From: Sphingomonas sp. JUb134
Lineage (GTDB): Bacteria; Pseudomonadota; Alphaproteobacteria; Sphingomonadales; Sphingomonadaceae
Direction of reading: 5' to 3'
DNA length: 64,000 nt
Assembly (NCBI RefSeq): GCF_004341505.2
Contig: NZ_SLYP02000002.1
Span: forward strand, 1 to 64,000
A program made the translations under genes and the position numbers. How positions within the stretch are numbered: the stretch's first letter is position 1; every line of letters starts with the position of its first letter. Below the pieces are notes generated by a model that was not told the origin of the DNA, made no database searches, and saw nothing but the letters and a program-made list of their open reading frames with translations. Positions 16,140 to 25,355 of this stretch are shown here, piece after piece.

Positions 16140-16631
16140 ATGCTCACCGAGGCGATTGCGCACGAGAGGATTGGCCACCTATCCGACTTTGCCGGCAAGC
16201 GGGTAGAGCGGTGGTGGGTGGATGCCCTGTTTCTCGCACTAGATCGTCTCATTGAGGATAGGGAGCTGGACGGAGAGCGCGTCAGCCCTGAGCGCTACGG
16301 CTCCCTATTGGGGCGATCGAGCTTCGCCCAAATTGCGGGTGCCCGCAGCTTGGAGAAGGATCTTGCGACCAAGCACCTAGTCGCCCTCTACACCGCTTGT
16401 GGCGGTAGAGAGCGCTTTTCCGATCAGCACGTCCGTGAGCGGACGGAACTGACCATACCCGATGTTCAATGGTTTGCCGCTAACGACAATCGACCCCAGG
16501 GAGCTGTGCATCCCTCAAATCCACGGTTCACTACCCGCTCTGCTGAGGCCTTGGCGGGCGATTTTACATTGGAGGATCTGGGCTTCATCTTCGTTCCTTC
16601 GTCACTACGACGAAGCCCAGATCCTCCTTAA
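16140..16631 (+). CDS. Hypothetical protein beside the restriction gene
   Basis: 163 residues, divergent from the endonuclease gene with a start only 27 bases away. Charged and helical (ERIGHLSDFAGKRVERWWVD, LALDRLIEDRELDGE). The 3' end is unusual: the last codons lie in a 16-bp inverted repeat (16571-16627), which also suggests that the natural C terminus may have been altered. I do not recognise the family; an accessory role in the restriction system is only suggested by position. Confidence 0.55.
   Translation: MLTEAIAHERIGHLSDFAGKRVERWWVDALFLALDRLIEDRELDGERVSPERYGSLLGRSSFAQIAGARSLEKDLATKHLVALYTACGGRERFSDQHVRERTELTIPDVQWFAANDNRPQGAVHPSNPRFTTRSAEALAGDFTLEDLGFIFVPSSLRRSPDPP
16571..16627. 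repeat. 16-bp perfect inverted repeat
   Basis: GGAGGATCTGGGCTTC (16571-16586) and GAAGCCCAGATCCTCC (16612-16627) are exact inverted copies around a 25-base loop that itself contains TTCGTC/GACGAA. It could be a terminator for the preceding gene or a recombination scar; there is no T-run. Confidence 0.8.
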
Positions 16632-16640
16632 ATCACAACC

Positions 16641-16787
16641 TCAAATCTGTGCCATTGGTGCTGACGGCGGACACGCGACCTTGGTGAGCTTCGAATCCGT
16701 GCCCGCGGACTTGAACGCGAACGCGGCCCCGGCTGCCGCGGTGCTGGCGACGGCCGCTCCAACGAGCACCTTCTGCTTCGTGTCCAT
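16641..16787 (-). CDS. Small exported or membrane-anchored peptide (48 aa)
   Basis: MDTKQKVLVGAAVASTAAAA begins a signal-like hydrophobic segment, followed by a short polar tail with one Cys. Its ATG overlaps the stop of the tandem-ABM gene by one base (TGATG), so it is translated from the same message. Function unknown. Confidence 0.45.
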   Translation of the reverse strand: MDTKQKVLVGAAVASTAAAGAAFAFKSAGTDSKLTKVACPPSAPMAQI

Positions 16788-17461
16788 CAGACTGTCCCTC
16801 TCTCAAGGGGCCGCGCGACCGACGTGTTCCTGCTCGTCCTCTCCTCATCACCAGCGGATGCAATCTTGAACGCCAAGATTTGTGCGCGGTGGATCTGGGG
16901 AGGCTCGGCGAACAGCGAAGCAGCGCTTCCGGATAGCGCCGTGCCGATTTCGCCCGACAGATGCGTCTCGCGCCCTGCCTCGTCGGCGAAGGTATCGAGG
17001 ATGGCGAACCGAGTCTTTCCGAGACGCAGAGCGTACCACGACAGGGTGCCAGGCTCCCGCTCCACGGCCGATCGGGCTCCTTGGAGGAAGCGGGCAACCT
17101 CTTCCTCCGCACCGTCCCGTGCTTCAAGCGGAACATGCAGGGCCAAGCGCGGCAGGGCGTCCGCCGCCGGCACCTTGAGGGCGAGGATGTCGGCCGGCTC
17201 GATCTCCGGCAATCCGTTGAGGATGGTGAAGGTCTTCACGACCAGCGCCCGGCCGACCGTGCCGAACAGATGCTTCAGCCGGCCGGCATTGCCGGGGAAG
17301 GTATCGAAGATGGCGAAGTCGGCGGGGCCAAAGCGCAGCGCGTACCAGTGCCGCGTGTCCTGCTCATGCTCGACCGGCTCCAGCGCACCCCGGAGGAATT
17401 CAGCGGCATCTTCCTGGTGGGTCGGCCCGGCTTCAATGCCTACGAACAGTGCCTTGTGCAT
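16787..17461 (-). CDS. Tandem ABM-domain protein (quinol monooxygenase-like)
   Basis: 224 residues with two similar halves. Each has the antibiotic-biosynthesis-monooxygenase pattern: an opening strand, HWYALRFGPADFAIFDTFP in the first half and SWYALRLGKTRFAILDTFA in the second, then an H-x-x-G segment. ABM folds act in cofactor-free oxidation of quinols or as unknown stress proteins. It lies between restriction genes and redox enzymes. The tandem layout points to a monomeric pseudo-dimer. Confidence 0.75.
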   Translation of the reverse strand: MHKALFVGIEAGPTHQEDAAEFLRGALEPVEHEQDTRHWYALRFGPADFAIFDTFPGNAGRLKHLFGTVGRALVVKTFTILNGLPEIEPADILALKVPAADALPRLALHVPLEARDGAEEEVARFLQGARSAVEREPGTLSWYALRLGKTRFAILDTFADEAGRETHLSGEIGTALSGSAASLFAEPPQIHRAQILAFKIASAGDEERTSRNTSVARPLERGTV

Positions 17462-17514
17462 CTTTTCTCTCCTTGTTCCGATGGTAGCGCCTCGAGCTCC
17501 ACGGAAGGCGTCCT

Positions 17515-17693
17515 GGGCCTAAATCATGGGAAGTTCGCGCGGCCGGGCGCCGACAGCCCGTTCGGCCAGGGCGACTTCCCCGGCCCGCGCACCCCTGGCG
17601 GGCGCGTGCTGGAGGAGATCGCGGCCAGCCACGGCGCGACCGCACGCCAAGTGGCGCTTCGCTTCCTGGTGCGTCGGCCATCGCTGTTCGCTA
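17515..17693 (+). pseudogene. Aldo/keto reductase C-terminal remnant
   Basis: A short stretch reading FGQGDFPGPRTPGGRVLEEI, then HGATARQVALRFLVRRPSLF, typical of the C-terminal third of aldo/keto reductases. It has no start or catalytic residues and breaks off where an IS5-type inverted-repeat end begins (17694-17713). A deletion remnant. Confidence 0.7.
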
Positions 17694-17713
17694 TGGTCAA
17701 CGAGTCCTGACCC
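17694..17713 (-). repeat. Solitary IS5-type inverted-repeat end
   Basis: TCAACGAGTCCTGACCC ending at 17713 matches the inverted end of the IS5-family element found in chrA (40888 onwards), and it is followed by TA, the target duplication used there. No transposase accompanies it, so it is a scar of a former copy joined to the aldo/keto reductase remnant. Confidence 0.7.
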
Positions 17714-17743
17714 TAGGTCTGCCGACATACTTGGTCGCAAGCT

Positions 17744-17788
17744 GATCGACACCGCCGCTACACGTGCTCCAAAGCGGCGGTGTCGATC
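17744..17788. repeat. 16-bp perfect inverted repeat
   Basis: GATCGACACCGCCGCT (17744-17759) pairs exactly with 17773-17788 around a 13-base loop. It lies 39 bases past the 3' end of the alcohol-dehydrogenase-like gene and may act as its terminator, although no T-run follows. Confidence 0.75.
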
Positions 17789-17826
17789 GGCATCGATAAG
17801 CGTCCTGTTCCCGGTTATTCCGCCAA

Positions 17827-19002
17827 TCAACCGTGCGGGCGCATAACAACCTTGATCACACCTTCTTCCTTGTCGCGGAATTTAGCGTACATTTCTGGCG
17901 CGTCTTCAAGACTGGCCGGGTGGGTGATCACGAAGCTGGGGTCGATCGCGCCCGCGACGATTTTTTCCAGCAACGGTCTAGTATAGCGCTGCACGTGGGT
18001 TTGGCCGAGCTTGATCGTTAGTCCTTTGTTCATCGCTGCACCGATCGGAAGCTTGTCACCCATCCCGACGTAGACGCCGGGCACGGAGACCGTGCCGCCC
18101 TTGCGGCAGCTCATGATCGCCTGCCGCAGGACGTGGACGCGATCAGTGGCGAGCATCATGCTTGCCTTCACCTTGTCCATGACCGCGTCCGCCGCCCCGT
18201 GCGCGGCCGCCTCGCAGCCGACAGCATCGATGCAGCTGTCGGGGCCCCGGCCCTTGGTTCGCGCCTGCAGCTCGTCGTAGACATCGGTTTCGGCGAAGTT
18301 AATCGTCTCAGCGCCACCGGCCTCCGCCATGGCGAGTCGCTCGGGCACCTCGTCGATCGCGATCACGCGGCCGGCGCCCATCATCAGCGCGGAGCGGATG
18401 GCGAACTGGCCGACCGGACCGCAGCCCCAGATCGCGACGGTGTCGCCATGCTCGATCTGCGCATTCTCGGCGGCCATGTAGCCGGTCGGGAAGATATCCG
18501 ATAGGAAGAGGGCCTGCTCGTCGGTAACGTTGTCGGGAATCTTGATCGGACCGACATCCGCCATCGGCACGCGGAGATACTCCGCCTGACCGCCGCAGTA
18601 GCCGCCCAGCATGTGGCTGAAGCCGAACAGCCCGGCGGGCGAATGGCCCATCGCCTTGGCGGCCATCTCGGCGTTCGGATTGGTCCGATCGCAGGCCGCA
18701 AACAGACCCTTCTTGCAGAACCAGCAATCGCCGCAGCTGATCGTGAACGGCACCACCACCCGGTCCCCGATCTTGAGGTTGGTGACCTCGGACCCGAGCG
18801 CCACGACCTCGCCCATGTTCTCGTGGCCGAGGATGTCGCCGGCCTCCATGGTGGGCTGGTAGCCATCCAGCAGGTGAAGGTCCGACCCGCAGATCGCGCA
18901 GGCGGTTACTTTGATGATCGCATCGCGCGGGTGCTTGATCTCGGGATCCGCAACGGTGTCGACGCGGACATCGCCTTTACCGTGCCAGCATAGTGCGCGC
19001 AT
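17827..19002 (-). CDS. Zinc-dependent alcohol/formaldehyde dehydrogenase-like protein
   Basis: 391 residues of the medium-chain dehydrogenase family. Catalytic zinc ligands are in [14 protein letters not shown] and [10 protein letters not shown]; the structural zinc loop is [15 protein letters not shown]; the NAD-binding Rossmann motif is [11 protein letters not shown]. The long central insertion and the segment [15 protein letters not shown] are typical of the glutathione-independent formaldehyde dehydrogenase-like subgroup. It oxidises alcohols or aldehydes in the cytoplasm; substrate not certain. Nearby katE suggests a detoxification island. Confidence 0.88.
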   Translation of the reverse strand: MRALCWHGKGDVRVDTVADPEIKHPRDAIIKVTACAICGSDLHLLDGYQPTMEAGDILGHENMGEVVALGSEVTNLKIGDRVVVPFTISCGDCWFCKKGLFAACDRTNPNAEMAAKAMGHSPAGLFGFSHMLGGYCGGQAEYLRVPMADVGPIKIPDNVTDEQALFLSDIFPTGYMAAENAQIEHGDTVAIWGCGPVGQFAIRSALMMGAGRVIAIDEVPERLAMAEAGGAETINFAETDVYDELQARTKGRGPDSCIDAVGCEAAAHGAADAVMDKVKASMMLATDRVHVLRQAIMSCRKGGTVSVPGVYVGMGDKLPIGAAMNKGLTIKLGQTHVQRYTRPLLEKIVAGAIDPSFVITHPASLEDAPEMYAKFRDKEEGVIKVVMRPHG

Positions 19003-19101
19003 GTCGTTTCCTCATCTGAGTGCATGTCCCTGTCGTCAGGGCCATGTCTATGACGCTCAACGCCTTGAGCCGCGGCATGGGTCCCTGTCCATTTGATTCG
19101 T

Positions 19102-19401
19102 TTACATCAACGAGCGGCCGTAAAACGGCCGTACGGCCAGCGGGTTGAACGCAGACGGCATGCCCGGCTTGAAAGCCAGCAAGATAATGAAGTGGGTCGC
19201 CCAGGCCGTGCAGCCGGCCGACACGATGGTGATAGGTTCTCACAGGCTGCGCGTCTTCCGCCCTGAGCGTATGGCATGGTCGGCCAGGGCAAAGGACGCA
19301 TAGATTCCGCAGAGGCAAACCAGGCCGGCGAGCAGCACCAACCACAGATCGTGGTCGTGCCGGACGCAGTCGAAAACCTGTACGACCTGGGAGTACATCA
19401 T
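19102..19401 (-). pseudogene. MHYT-domain sensor remnant with in-frame stop
   Basis: From ATG 19401 the frame reads HDHDLWLVLLAGLVCLCG, has a TGA at 19240-19242, then continues in the same frame as GCTAWATHFIILLAFKPGMP to a TAA at 19102. WATHF-(I)-x-L and the paired membrane spans are typical of MHYT signalling domains, normally followed by GGDEF/EAL or kinase modules. Those are missing, so this is a decayed N-terminal fragment. Confidence 0.7.
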
Positions 19402-19675
19402 GCTCGGCTAACGGCAAGGCGTTAAGACATCTCCAACCGGCTCATATCGGCTTTCCCTGGCTGTGATCCAGGACCAAGGAAGCCGCAGTCGGGTTCTGCG
19501 CAGCCATGAACACTTACGTTGCCGAGCCCGCGCCTGTCGTCCGAACCGGCGACCATGCTCGACTGACATAACTTGATTTCGGTCCTCCGGGTCGGTTCCC
19601 AGTCGCTACAAAGATTTATGCCTCGCATCGCCGTGGCGCTGGTGGCATTAAGGGCATGATCGGAGGATTACGTCC

Positions 19676-21844
19676 ATGGCACGCAAGAGCATCAAAAGCG
19701 ACGCGGTGAAACTCAAGGGCGAGACGGCCAAGAAGGCACCGCCGCTGCCGGCGGGTGCCGACCAGCCGACGAACTATGCCGAGCAGCAGGGCCATGGCGG
19801 CGAAACCCGCCAGACGACCTCGGACGCGGCACTTACCATGACCACGCAGCAGGGCATCCCGATCGCGGACGCCCAGAACAGTCTCAAGGCGGGTCTGCGG
19901 GGCCCCACGCTGCTCGAGGACTTCATCCTCCGCGAAAAGATCTTCCATTTCGATCACGAGCGCATCCCGGAGCGCGTCGTCCACGCACGCGGCTATGGCG
20001 CGCACGGCGTGTTCGAGCTGACCGACAGTCTGGCCGACTACACCCGCGCCGACGTGCTGAGCACGGTCGGGCAGCAGACGGAGGTGTTCGTCCGCTTCTC
20101 AACGGTAGCGGGCAACAAGGGCTCGCGCGATCTGGCGCGCGACGTGCGCGGCTTCGCCGTCAAGATGTACACGAAGCAGGGCAACTGGGACATCGTCGGC
20201 AACAACATCCCGGTGTTCTTCATCCAGGATGCCATCAAGTTCCCCGATCTGGTCCATGCGGCTAAGCAGGAGCCCGACCGGGCGTTCCCCCAGGCGCAAA
20301 CCGCACACGACAATTTCTGGGATTTCGCCAGCCTCACCCCGGAAGCCTGGCACATGATCATGTGGATCATGTCCGATCGCACGATCCCCCGCTCCTTCCG
20401 CACGATGGAGGGCTTCGGCGTCCACAGCTTCCGCCTGGTGAACGCGGAAGGCAGGTCGACCTTCGTCAAGTTCCACTGGAAGCCGCGCCAGGGGCTCCAG
20501 TCGGTGCTGTGGAACGAAGCGGTCAAGATCAGCGGCGCCGATCCCGACTATCATCGCCGCGATCTCTGGGAGGCGATCGAGAGCGGTGACTTCCCGCAAT
20601 GGGATCTCGGCGTCCAGCTGTTCGATCAGGAAACCGCCGACAAGCTTCCCTTCGACCATCTCGACTCGACCAAGCTCATCCCCGAGGAGGACGTGCCGGT
20701 CCGCATCGTCGGTACGCTCACGCTTAATCGCAACGTCGACAACTTCTTCGCCGAAACCGAGCAGGTCGCCTACTGCACGCAGAACATCGTGCCGGGCATC
20801 GACTTCAGTGACGACCCGCTGCTGCACGGCCGCAACTTCTCCTATCTCGATACCCAGCTGAAGCGGCTCGGCAGCCCGAACTTCACCCACCTGCCGATCA
20901 ATGCCCCGCGCTGTCCGGTGATGAACTTCCAGCAGGACGGCCACATGGCGATGCGCAATCCGAAGGGGCGCGTGAACTATGAGCCGAACAGCTGGGGCGC
21001 GGAAGGCGGTCCGCGCGAGAACGCGGAGATCGGCTTCACCAGCTTCCCCGCCGAGGTTCAGGGGACTAAGCAGCGGGTTCGGTCCGAAACCTTTGCCGAT
21101 CATTACAGCCAGGCGCGGCAGTTCTATCTCAGCCAGCAGCCGATCGAGCAGAAGCACATCGGCGACGCGCTGGTGTTCGAGCTGTCGAAGGTAGATCGTG
21201 TCGACATCCGGGCCCGGGCGGTCAGCCACCTGCGCAACATCGACGAGGATCTCGCCGCTACCGTTGCGGACGGGCTCGGCCTTGACCTGCCGGACGCCGC
21301 CAAGGCGGCCAAGCCGACGCTAGACCTGCCGACATCGTCGGCGCTCTCGATCGTCGCCAACGGCCCGGCGAATTTCGCCGGGCGAAAGATGGGCCTGCTG
21401 CTGACCGATGGGTCGAGCGCCGAGCTGTTCAATGCGCTGACGAAGGCGCTGGAAGCCGAAGGCGCGGTCTGGGAGGTGGTCGCGCCGAAGATCGGCGGGG
21501 TCACGCTCGACGACGGCACCAAGGTCGCGGCCAAGCAGAAGATCGACGGCGGACCTTCGGTCCTGTTCGATGCCGTCGCGGTGCTCCCGTCCGAGGAGGG
21601 GGTTGCGATGCTCGCCAAGGATGCGGCCTCCAAGGACTTCGTGGCGGACGCGTTCGGCCACTGCAAGTTCATCGGCTACACCGATGCAGCCGCCACGTTG
21701 TTCGACGCTTCTCGGGTGCCGGAGCTTGACGATGGCTTCGTAGCCCTAAGCAAGAGCAAGGACGTCAAGGCGTTCGTCACGACCTGTCGTGACCTCAGGT
21801 TCTGGGCTCGGGAGATGAAGGTCGATCTCGACGCGGCGGCCTGA
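19676..21844 (+). CDS. katE: Large-subunit catalase (HPII/KatE)
   Basis: 722 residues, the length of large-subunit catalases. Catalytic His103 is in RVVHARG, the distal Asn in [11 protein letters not shown] (Asn176) and the heme-ligand Tyr390 in [11 protein letters not shown]-terminal flavodoxin/DJ-1-like domain follows (from about residue 570, [18 protein letters not shown]). It breaks hydrogen peroxide to water and oxygen in the cytoplasm. A GGAGGA ribosome site precedes ATG 19676. It is single-gene, with a strong hairpin terminator 12 bases downstream. Confidence 0.97.
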   Translation: MARKSIKSDAVKLKGETAKKAPPLPAGADQPTNYAEQQGHGGETRQTTSDAALTMTTQQGIPIADAQNSLKAGLRGPTLLEDFILREKIFHFDHERIPERVVHARGYGAHGVFELTDSLADYTRADVLSTVGQQTEVFVRFSTVAGNKGSRDLARDVRGFAVKMYTKQGNWDIVGNNIPVFFIQDAIKFPDLVHAAKQEPDRAFPQAQTAHDNFWDFASLTPEAWHMIMWIMSDRTIPRSFRTMEGFGVHSFRLVNAEGRSTFVKFHWKPRQGLQSVLWNEAVKISGADPDYHRRDLWEAIESGDFPQWDLGVQLFDQETADKLPFDHLDSTKLIPEEDVPVRIVGTLTLNRNVDNFFAETEQVAYCTQNIVPGIDFSDDPLLHGRNFSYLDTQLKRLGSPNFTHLPINAPRCPVMNFQQDGHMAMRNPKGRVNYEPNSWGAEGGPRENAEIGFTSFPAEVQGTKQRVRSETFADHYSQARQFYLSQQPIEQKHIGDALVFELSKVDRVDIRARAVSHLRNIDEDLAATVADGLGLDLPDAAKAAKPTLDLPTSSALSIVANGPANFAGRKMGLLLTDGSSAELFNALTKALEAEGAVWEVVAPKIGGVTLDDGTKVAAKQKIDGGPSVLFDAVAVLPSEEGVAMLAKDAASKDFVADAFGHCKFIGYTDAAATLFDASRVPELDDGFVALSKSKDVKAFVTTCRDLRFWAREMKVDLDAAA

Positions 21845-21855
21845 CGACCCTGGCG

Positions 21856-21884
21856 GGAGCGGCAGGTGGACGTCCTGCCGCTCC
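21856..21884 (+). terminator. Hairpin terminator of katE
   Basis: GGAGCGGCAGG (21856-21866) and CCTGCCGCTCC (21874-21884) form an exact 11-bp stem with a 7-base loop, 12 bases after the katE stop. Only a short ACTT follows, so it may be a GC-rich terminator that works from both sides, also ending the convergent methyltransferase operon. Confidence 0.7.
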
Positions 21885-21939
21885 ACTTAACGGCAAGCCT
21901 CATATCGCACGGACGTGGGACGTGCTGCCTCGCTCGCGT

Positions 21940-22533
21940 TCAACGGGATCGGGTCATACCATCGCGGGCCGCGGTAACGACCCAGCGGCCGGTGCGGCCC
22001 GCGGTGCGAACCGTCCAACAACGCCCGGTCTCTGCGAGGAACCGGGCGTGGATCCCTGCCGCATGCTGGACGAAATCGTAGAAATCAATCCTGTGGTGCG
22101 CGAGCACGATGATGCCGCCTGGGCGCAGGCGAGCGGCCATCTCACGCGCAACCCGGGCCATCTCTCGCGCTGAGAGGTAATACAGGATCTCGGCGATCAC
22201 GATCACGTCATAGACGAGACGTGGCGGTCGACCGGGGAGCACGAGCAGCGATGCGCACGCACGAGGCCAGGCGGCAACGGCGCGTGCCGTCAGGTCGACC
22301 CCCTCCCTCGTGCCCTCGGTCGCATCGAGGCGCAACGCCATCCTCGCGATCGCGGCACTGTTGGATCCGTTGCCGCTGGCCAGCTCCAGCACCCGTCCGA
22401 CCGGTCGGTGACCTATCGCGTGCAGGATCGCGGCACGCTTCACCGCCTCGTCACGGGCGGTGAAGGTGCGCCAGGGATCGTCGTCGCCGGCGAACTTGGC
22501 GGCGAACCCGGCAAGATCGATCGGGCTCGTCAC
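21940..22533 (-). CDS. SAM-dependent methyltransferase (NodS-like)
   Basis: 197 residues. The SAM-binding glycine motif is VLELASGNGSNSAA, preceded by a conserved N-terminal block and followed by YDVIVIAEILYYL and LRPGGIIVLAHHR, the layout of NodS-like class I methyltransferases. It is the last gene of a four-gene operon and overlaps the PIG-L gene by 4 bases. It may methylate the amino group freed by the deacetylase upstream, by analogy with Nod-factor modification; this is inference. Confidence 0.8.
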   Translation of the reverse strand: MTSPIDLAGFAAKFAGDDDPWRTFTARDEAVKRAAILHAIGHRPVGRVLELASGNGSNSAAIARMALRLDATEGTREGVDLTARAVAAWPRACASLLVLPGRPPRLVYDVIVIAEILYYLSAREMARVAREMAARLRPGGIIVLAHHRIDFYDFVQHAAGIHARFLAETGRCWTVRTAGRTGRWVVTAARDGMTRSR

Positions 22534-23183
22534 TTCGAACCCGGCCGGTAGCGCTCGACCGGACGAGCAAAGGCCGCAAGCTCGTGTCTCGCGATCGTGA
22601 AGCCTGCTGGATCATCGGAAACGGCGCCGAGCTGCGTCCGGTAGACGCGGATCAGCGACCGCTTAACCGGAACTCCTCCGGGCACAGCGATGCGCCATGC
22701 CGGTCCGGACCTGTCCGGGCGAGGCGGCCACACGCGGTAGGTCAGCCGACCGGCGCCACCCGGGCATCGGGCGACGGCCGCTGCTACGGCGCGGTGATCG
22801 GGATGGTCGTCATCGCAGGCCGGTCCGACGATGAGATCGAGATCCCGGCATCGTGCGACCTGGCGGCGCAGCGCGCGATAACAGCGTCCCGGGATCGAGG
22901 GCAACTGGCCATCGGGCAAATTGAGGAACGAGACGTCGCCAGCAACGATGCCGAGACGACGTAGCGCATGAAGGCTCTCACGCTGGCGCGCCGCGACCAG
23001 TCGCGCTCTCGGCCATTGTCGGCTGCCCCGGTGAGACGCGGCACCATCGGTCACGACCGCAACCCGGACCCGAGCTCCATGGCGGCGAAGCCGCGCAATG
23101 AGGCCTGCCGCGCCGATGACCTCGTCATCCGGGTGCGGGGCGATCACCAGCGCGACACGTACGTTTCGCAGCGGGATCCTCAC
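22530..23183 (-). CDS. PIG-L/LmbE-family deacetylase
   Basis: 217 residues. The zinc-binding motif PHPDDEV (IAPHPDDEVIGAAG) and the second ligand site DDHPDH are intact. Such enzymes remove acetyl groups from N-acetylglucosamine-type sugars. It overlaps both neighbours by 4 bases (ATGA), so it belongs to one tightly coupled operon. Confidence 0.88.
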   Translation of the reverse strand: MRIPLRNVRVALVIAPHPDDEVIGAAGLIARLRRHGARVRVAVVTDGAASHRGSRQWPRARLVAARQRESLHALRRLGIVAGDVSFLNLPDGQLPSIPGRCYRALRRQVARCRDLDLIVGPACDDDHPDHRAVAAAVARCPGGAGRLTYRVWPPRPDRSGPAWRIAVPGGVPVKRSLIRVYRTQLGAVSDDPAGFTIARHELAAFARPVERYRPGSK

Positions 23184-24166
23184 AGAATGGGGTCGAGGAT
23201 GTGCTCGGCGACAGCCTGGCCGACGCGAAAGCGATGCGCGTCGGGCGCAGGCTGGCGCAGGTACACCATGAGATCGGCGATCTTTGCCGCCAGCGGATGC
23301 GATAGGAACAATCCCTGCAGCCCCACCGCCTCCTGCGCGATCGTCAGGGCGCGCTCGGCAGAGCCGGCGATCGATAGCCGCGCAGCGGACACCCGGGCGA
23401 GGCGTTCCGCATCCGTCCCGCTGAACCAGGCGCCCGCCGTGTCGCGGATGCTCGCCGCTGCACCCTGGGCAAGCAGGAACAGGTCGGCGAGGCGCGATGC
23501 CTGGAACGGATCGGAAGCGCGCTCGTGGGTGGTCAGGTGGTCACGCACTGCATCGAGCAGGCCGGCGATGCCCCCGGCATGAACCGCGGCGAAGCGCAGC
23601 GCGCCTCCGCTGAAGAACGGCTCCCGCGCATAGCTGCCGGGCTCGCCGATACGGCCGTCTTCACGGATCACAGAGCCGGACCAGCGCACCAGATGTGTCT
23701 CCGAGCGCTGCATGCCGATCGTCTGCCACCACTCCCGATCGATGGCAGGCGGATCGGCATCCAGGTCGAGCAGGAGCAGCTGCGGCCCGCGTTCGCTATC
23801 CGCAGTTACCAGCGCGTGAGTCAGTATCCCCGCCCCCGATGCATAGCCCTTGCCGCCGGTCAGCCGTCCGCCGGTAAGCACCAGCGACTCACCCGGCAGG
23901 CCCGCATTCCACACACCCAGCATCGCTCCCGCAGCGATCCGCGCCCGCAACGCAGCGACCTGGGACGACGTGCCGTATCGAAACACGATTTGCACCGCAT
24001 CGACATGCCCCTCCAGCAGGCGCCCGATGGGGAGATCCCGGCGTCCCGCAGCGTAAAGAGGGCGGAGCAGGTCCAGATATGCCTCGGGCGTCGTCGGATC
24101 GCCGGCGGGGTCGGTCACCCACCCTGCCGCGACGATCGCATGGCGCAGAGCTTTGGTCGTCGTCAT
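23180..24166 (-). CDS. Acyl-CoA dehydrogenase-like protein
   Basis: 328 residues from ATG 24166 (MTTTKALRHAIV). The middle segment resembles the acyl-CoA dehydrogenase beta domain (AGLPGESLVLTGGRLTGGKG) and the C-terminal half the helical domain (RLSIAGSAERALTIAQEAVG). It is shorter than standard members and the catalytic Glu cannot be placed with certainty. Coupled to the glycosyltransferase upstream and PIG-L gene downstream by 4-base overlaps. Confidence 0.72.
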   Translation of the reverse strand: MTTTKALRHAIVAAGWVTDPAGDPTTPEAYLDLLRPLYAAGRRDLPIGRLLEGHVDAVQIVFRYGTSSQVAALRARIAAGAMLGVWNAGLPGESLVLTGGRLTGGKGYASGAGILTHALVTADSERGPQLLLLDLDADPPAIDREWWQTIGMQRSETHLVRWSGSVIREDGRIGEPGSYAREPFFSGGALRFAAVHAGGIAGLLDAVRDHLTTHERASDPFQASRLADLFLLAQGAAASIRDTAGAWFSGTDAERLARVSAARLSIAGSAERALTIAQEAVGLQGLFLSHPLAAKIADLMVYLRQPAPDAHRFRVGQAVAEHILDPIL

Positions 24167-25203
24167 ACCGCCTGCTCGCAAAGCTGGTGCTCGAGCGTTG
24201 CCAGGGCATGCTCGGCCTCGGCGAGGGTGACGTCGGGTATATCGGGCAGCGCCGGCACGACACGCATGGCGAACGCCTCTGCGTTGGGGCAGTCGCGCGC
24301 GACGCCGATCACATGGTCACCGGTCAATCCGATACGGTCGCCGAAGCGAGCTGCGACAAAGGAATCGGGGAGCCCGGCCCAAATGCGGCGCGCCTCCGCC
24401 TGCTGTCGGTATTGCCATGCCGCCCCTCGGGGATGCGGCATTGAGGGTGCCCCGTGATGGTCGATGGCACTGAGCGCAGCCGCCATGCCGCCCGGCGCCC
24501 GGCCGAGCCGCCGTGAGGAGGTCGCAACCACCATGCCGGGATCGCGGCGCACGCGAAACCCGGCGCGCCCGGCATCGTCGAGCAGGGCGGCGTCCTCGCC
24601 GCATGGCACCGGCTGGAAGCCACCCAGCGCCTGATAGGCTCCGGGTCGGAAGGCCATGTTGGCGCCTCCCGAGCAGTGGGAGCCGGTCGGACTGTCCCAC
24701 GGAACGGGGTCGACCGATCGTCGGTAGGCGTGAAGCCGATCGAGGTAGCGCTCGACCCTCCCCTGCACCGGATCCCGCTCCGCTGCGATCCGGACGATTC
24801 GCCCGGCGACAAGGTCGGCCGAGGCCAGGCCCTGCAGTGCCGCCCTGACCCAATCGGCACGGGGCTGGCTGTCGGCGTCGGTCGTCAGGAGAATACCGTG
24901 GGGCGTGCTCGCCGCATGATGCAGGCCGAGGGCGATGGCGGCCCGGCGTGCACGACCGGCATTGGCATCAGGGGACGGGTCTCCCTGAGCCACCGTGAAC
25001 GGAAGGGCCATGCGACCAGCATGCTCGAGTATTACCTGCTCGCTCGCATCCGAGCAATTATCAAGGAGGAAGAACACGGCAGCCTCGACGTCGCCCAGGT
25101 CCAGTCGCTCGATCGCCTCCAGCAACTTCGGTAACGCAGTCTCCTCGTTGCGGACCGGAACACAGATCGCAGCTGACACAGGTCGCAACGGCACCCCCAC
25201 CAT
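24163..25203 (-). CDS. Family 2 glycosyltransferase
   Basis: 346 residues from ATG 25203 (MVGVPLRPVSAAICVPVRNE). The nucleotide-sugar fold shows VPVRNEETALPKLLEAI, LLDNCSDASEQV and the metal-binding DxD in LTTDADSQPRADW, then the acceptor-side segment GGANMAFRPGAYQALGG and GEDAALL. It is the first gene of the operon. Together with deacetylase, acyl-CoA dehydrogenase and methyltransferase it suggests synthesis of a modified aminosugar compound; the product is unknown. Confidence 0.85.
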   Translation of the reverse strand: MVGVPLRPVSAAICVPVRNEETALPKLLEAIERLDLGDVEAAVFFLLDNCSDASEQVILEHAGRMALPFTVAQGDPSPDANAGRARRAAIALGLHHAASTPHGILLTTDADSQPRADWVRAALQGLASADLVAGRIVRIAAERDPVQGRVERYLDRLHAYRRSVDPVPWDSPTGSHCSGGANMAFRPGAYQALGGFQPVPCGEDAALLDDAGRAGFRVRRDPGMVVATSSRRLGRAPGGMAAALSAIDHHGAPSMPHPRGAAWQYRQQAEARRIWAGLPDSFVAARFGDRIGLTGDHVIGVARDCPNAEAFAMRVVPALPDIPDVTLAEAEHALATLEHQLCEQAV

Positions 25204-25231
25204 CGGTTTCGCAGGACCGGCGACCCTGCCT

Positions 25232-25315
25232 TGCAGGACTGTAGGTGATAAACGCCGGTTTCGATAGCTGCTCGCGGTGATGCAAGATGCCAGATCGTCA
25301 TGCAGGACTATAGGT
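25232..25315. repeat. Two near-identical 15-bp direct repeats upstream of the glycosyltransferase operon
   Basis: TGCAGGACTGTAGGT (25232-25246) and TGCAGGACTATAGGT (25301-25315) differ at one base and are 69 bases apart, in the region upstream of the GT2 start codon. They may be regulator-binding sites for the operon. Confidence 0.5.
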
Positions 25316-25355
25316 TTGCCCGGTTTCAACCGAGATATCGGCGTCGGGTAGGTAG

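Noticed and set aside
16961..17710. A 249-codon plus-strand frame ending in aldo/keto reductase sequence
   Set aside because: Only the last part (from about 17515) is real homology; the rest is antisense of the tandem-ABM gene.
19422..19675. Stress sigma-factor (EcfG-type GGAAC) promoter for katE
   Set aside because: I found no GGAAC element at a suitable distance upstream of katE.
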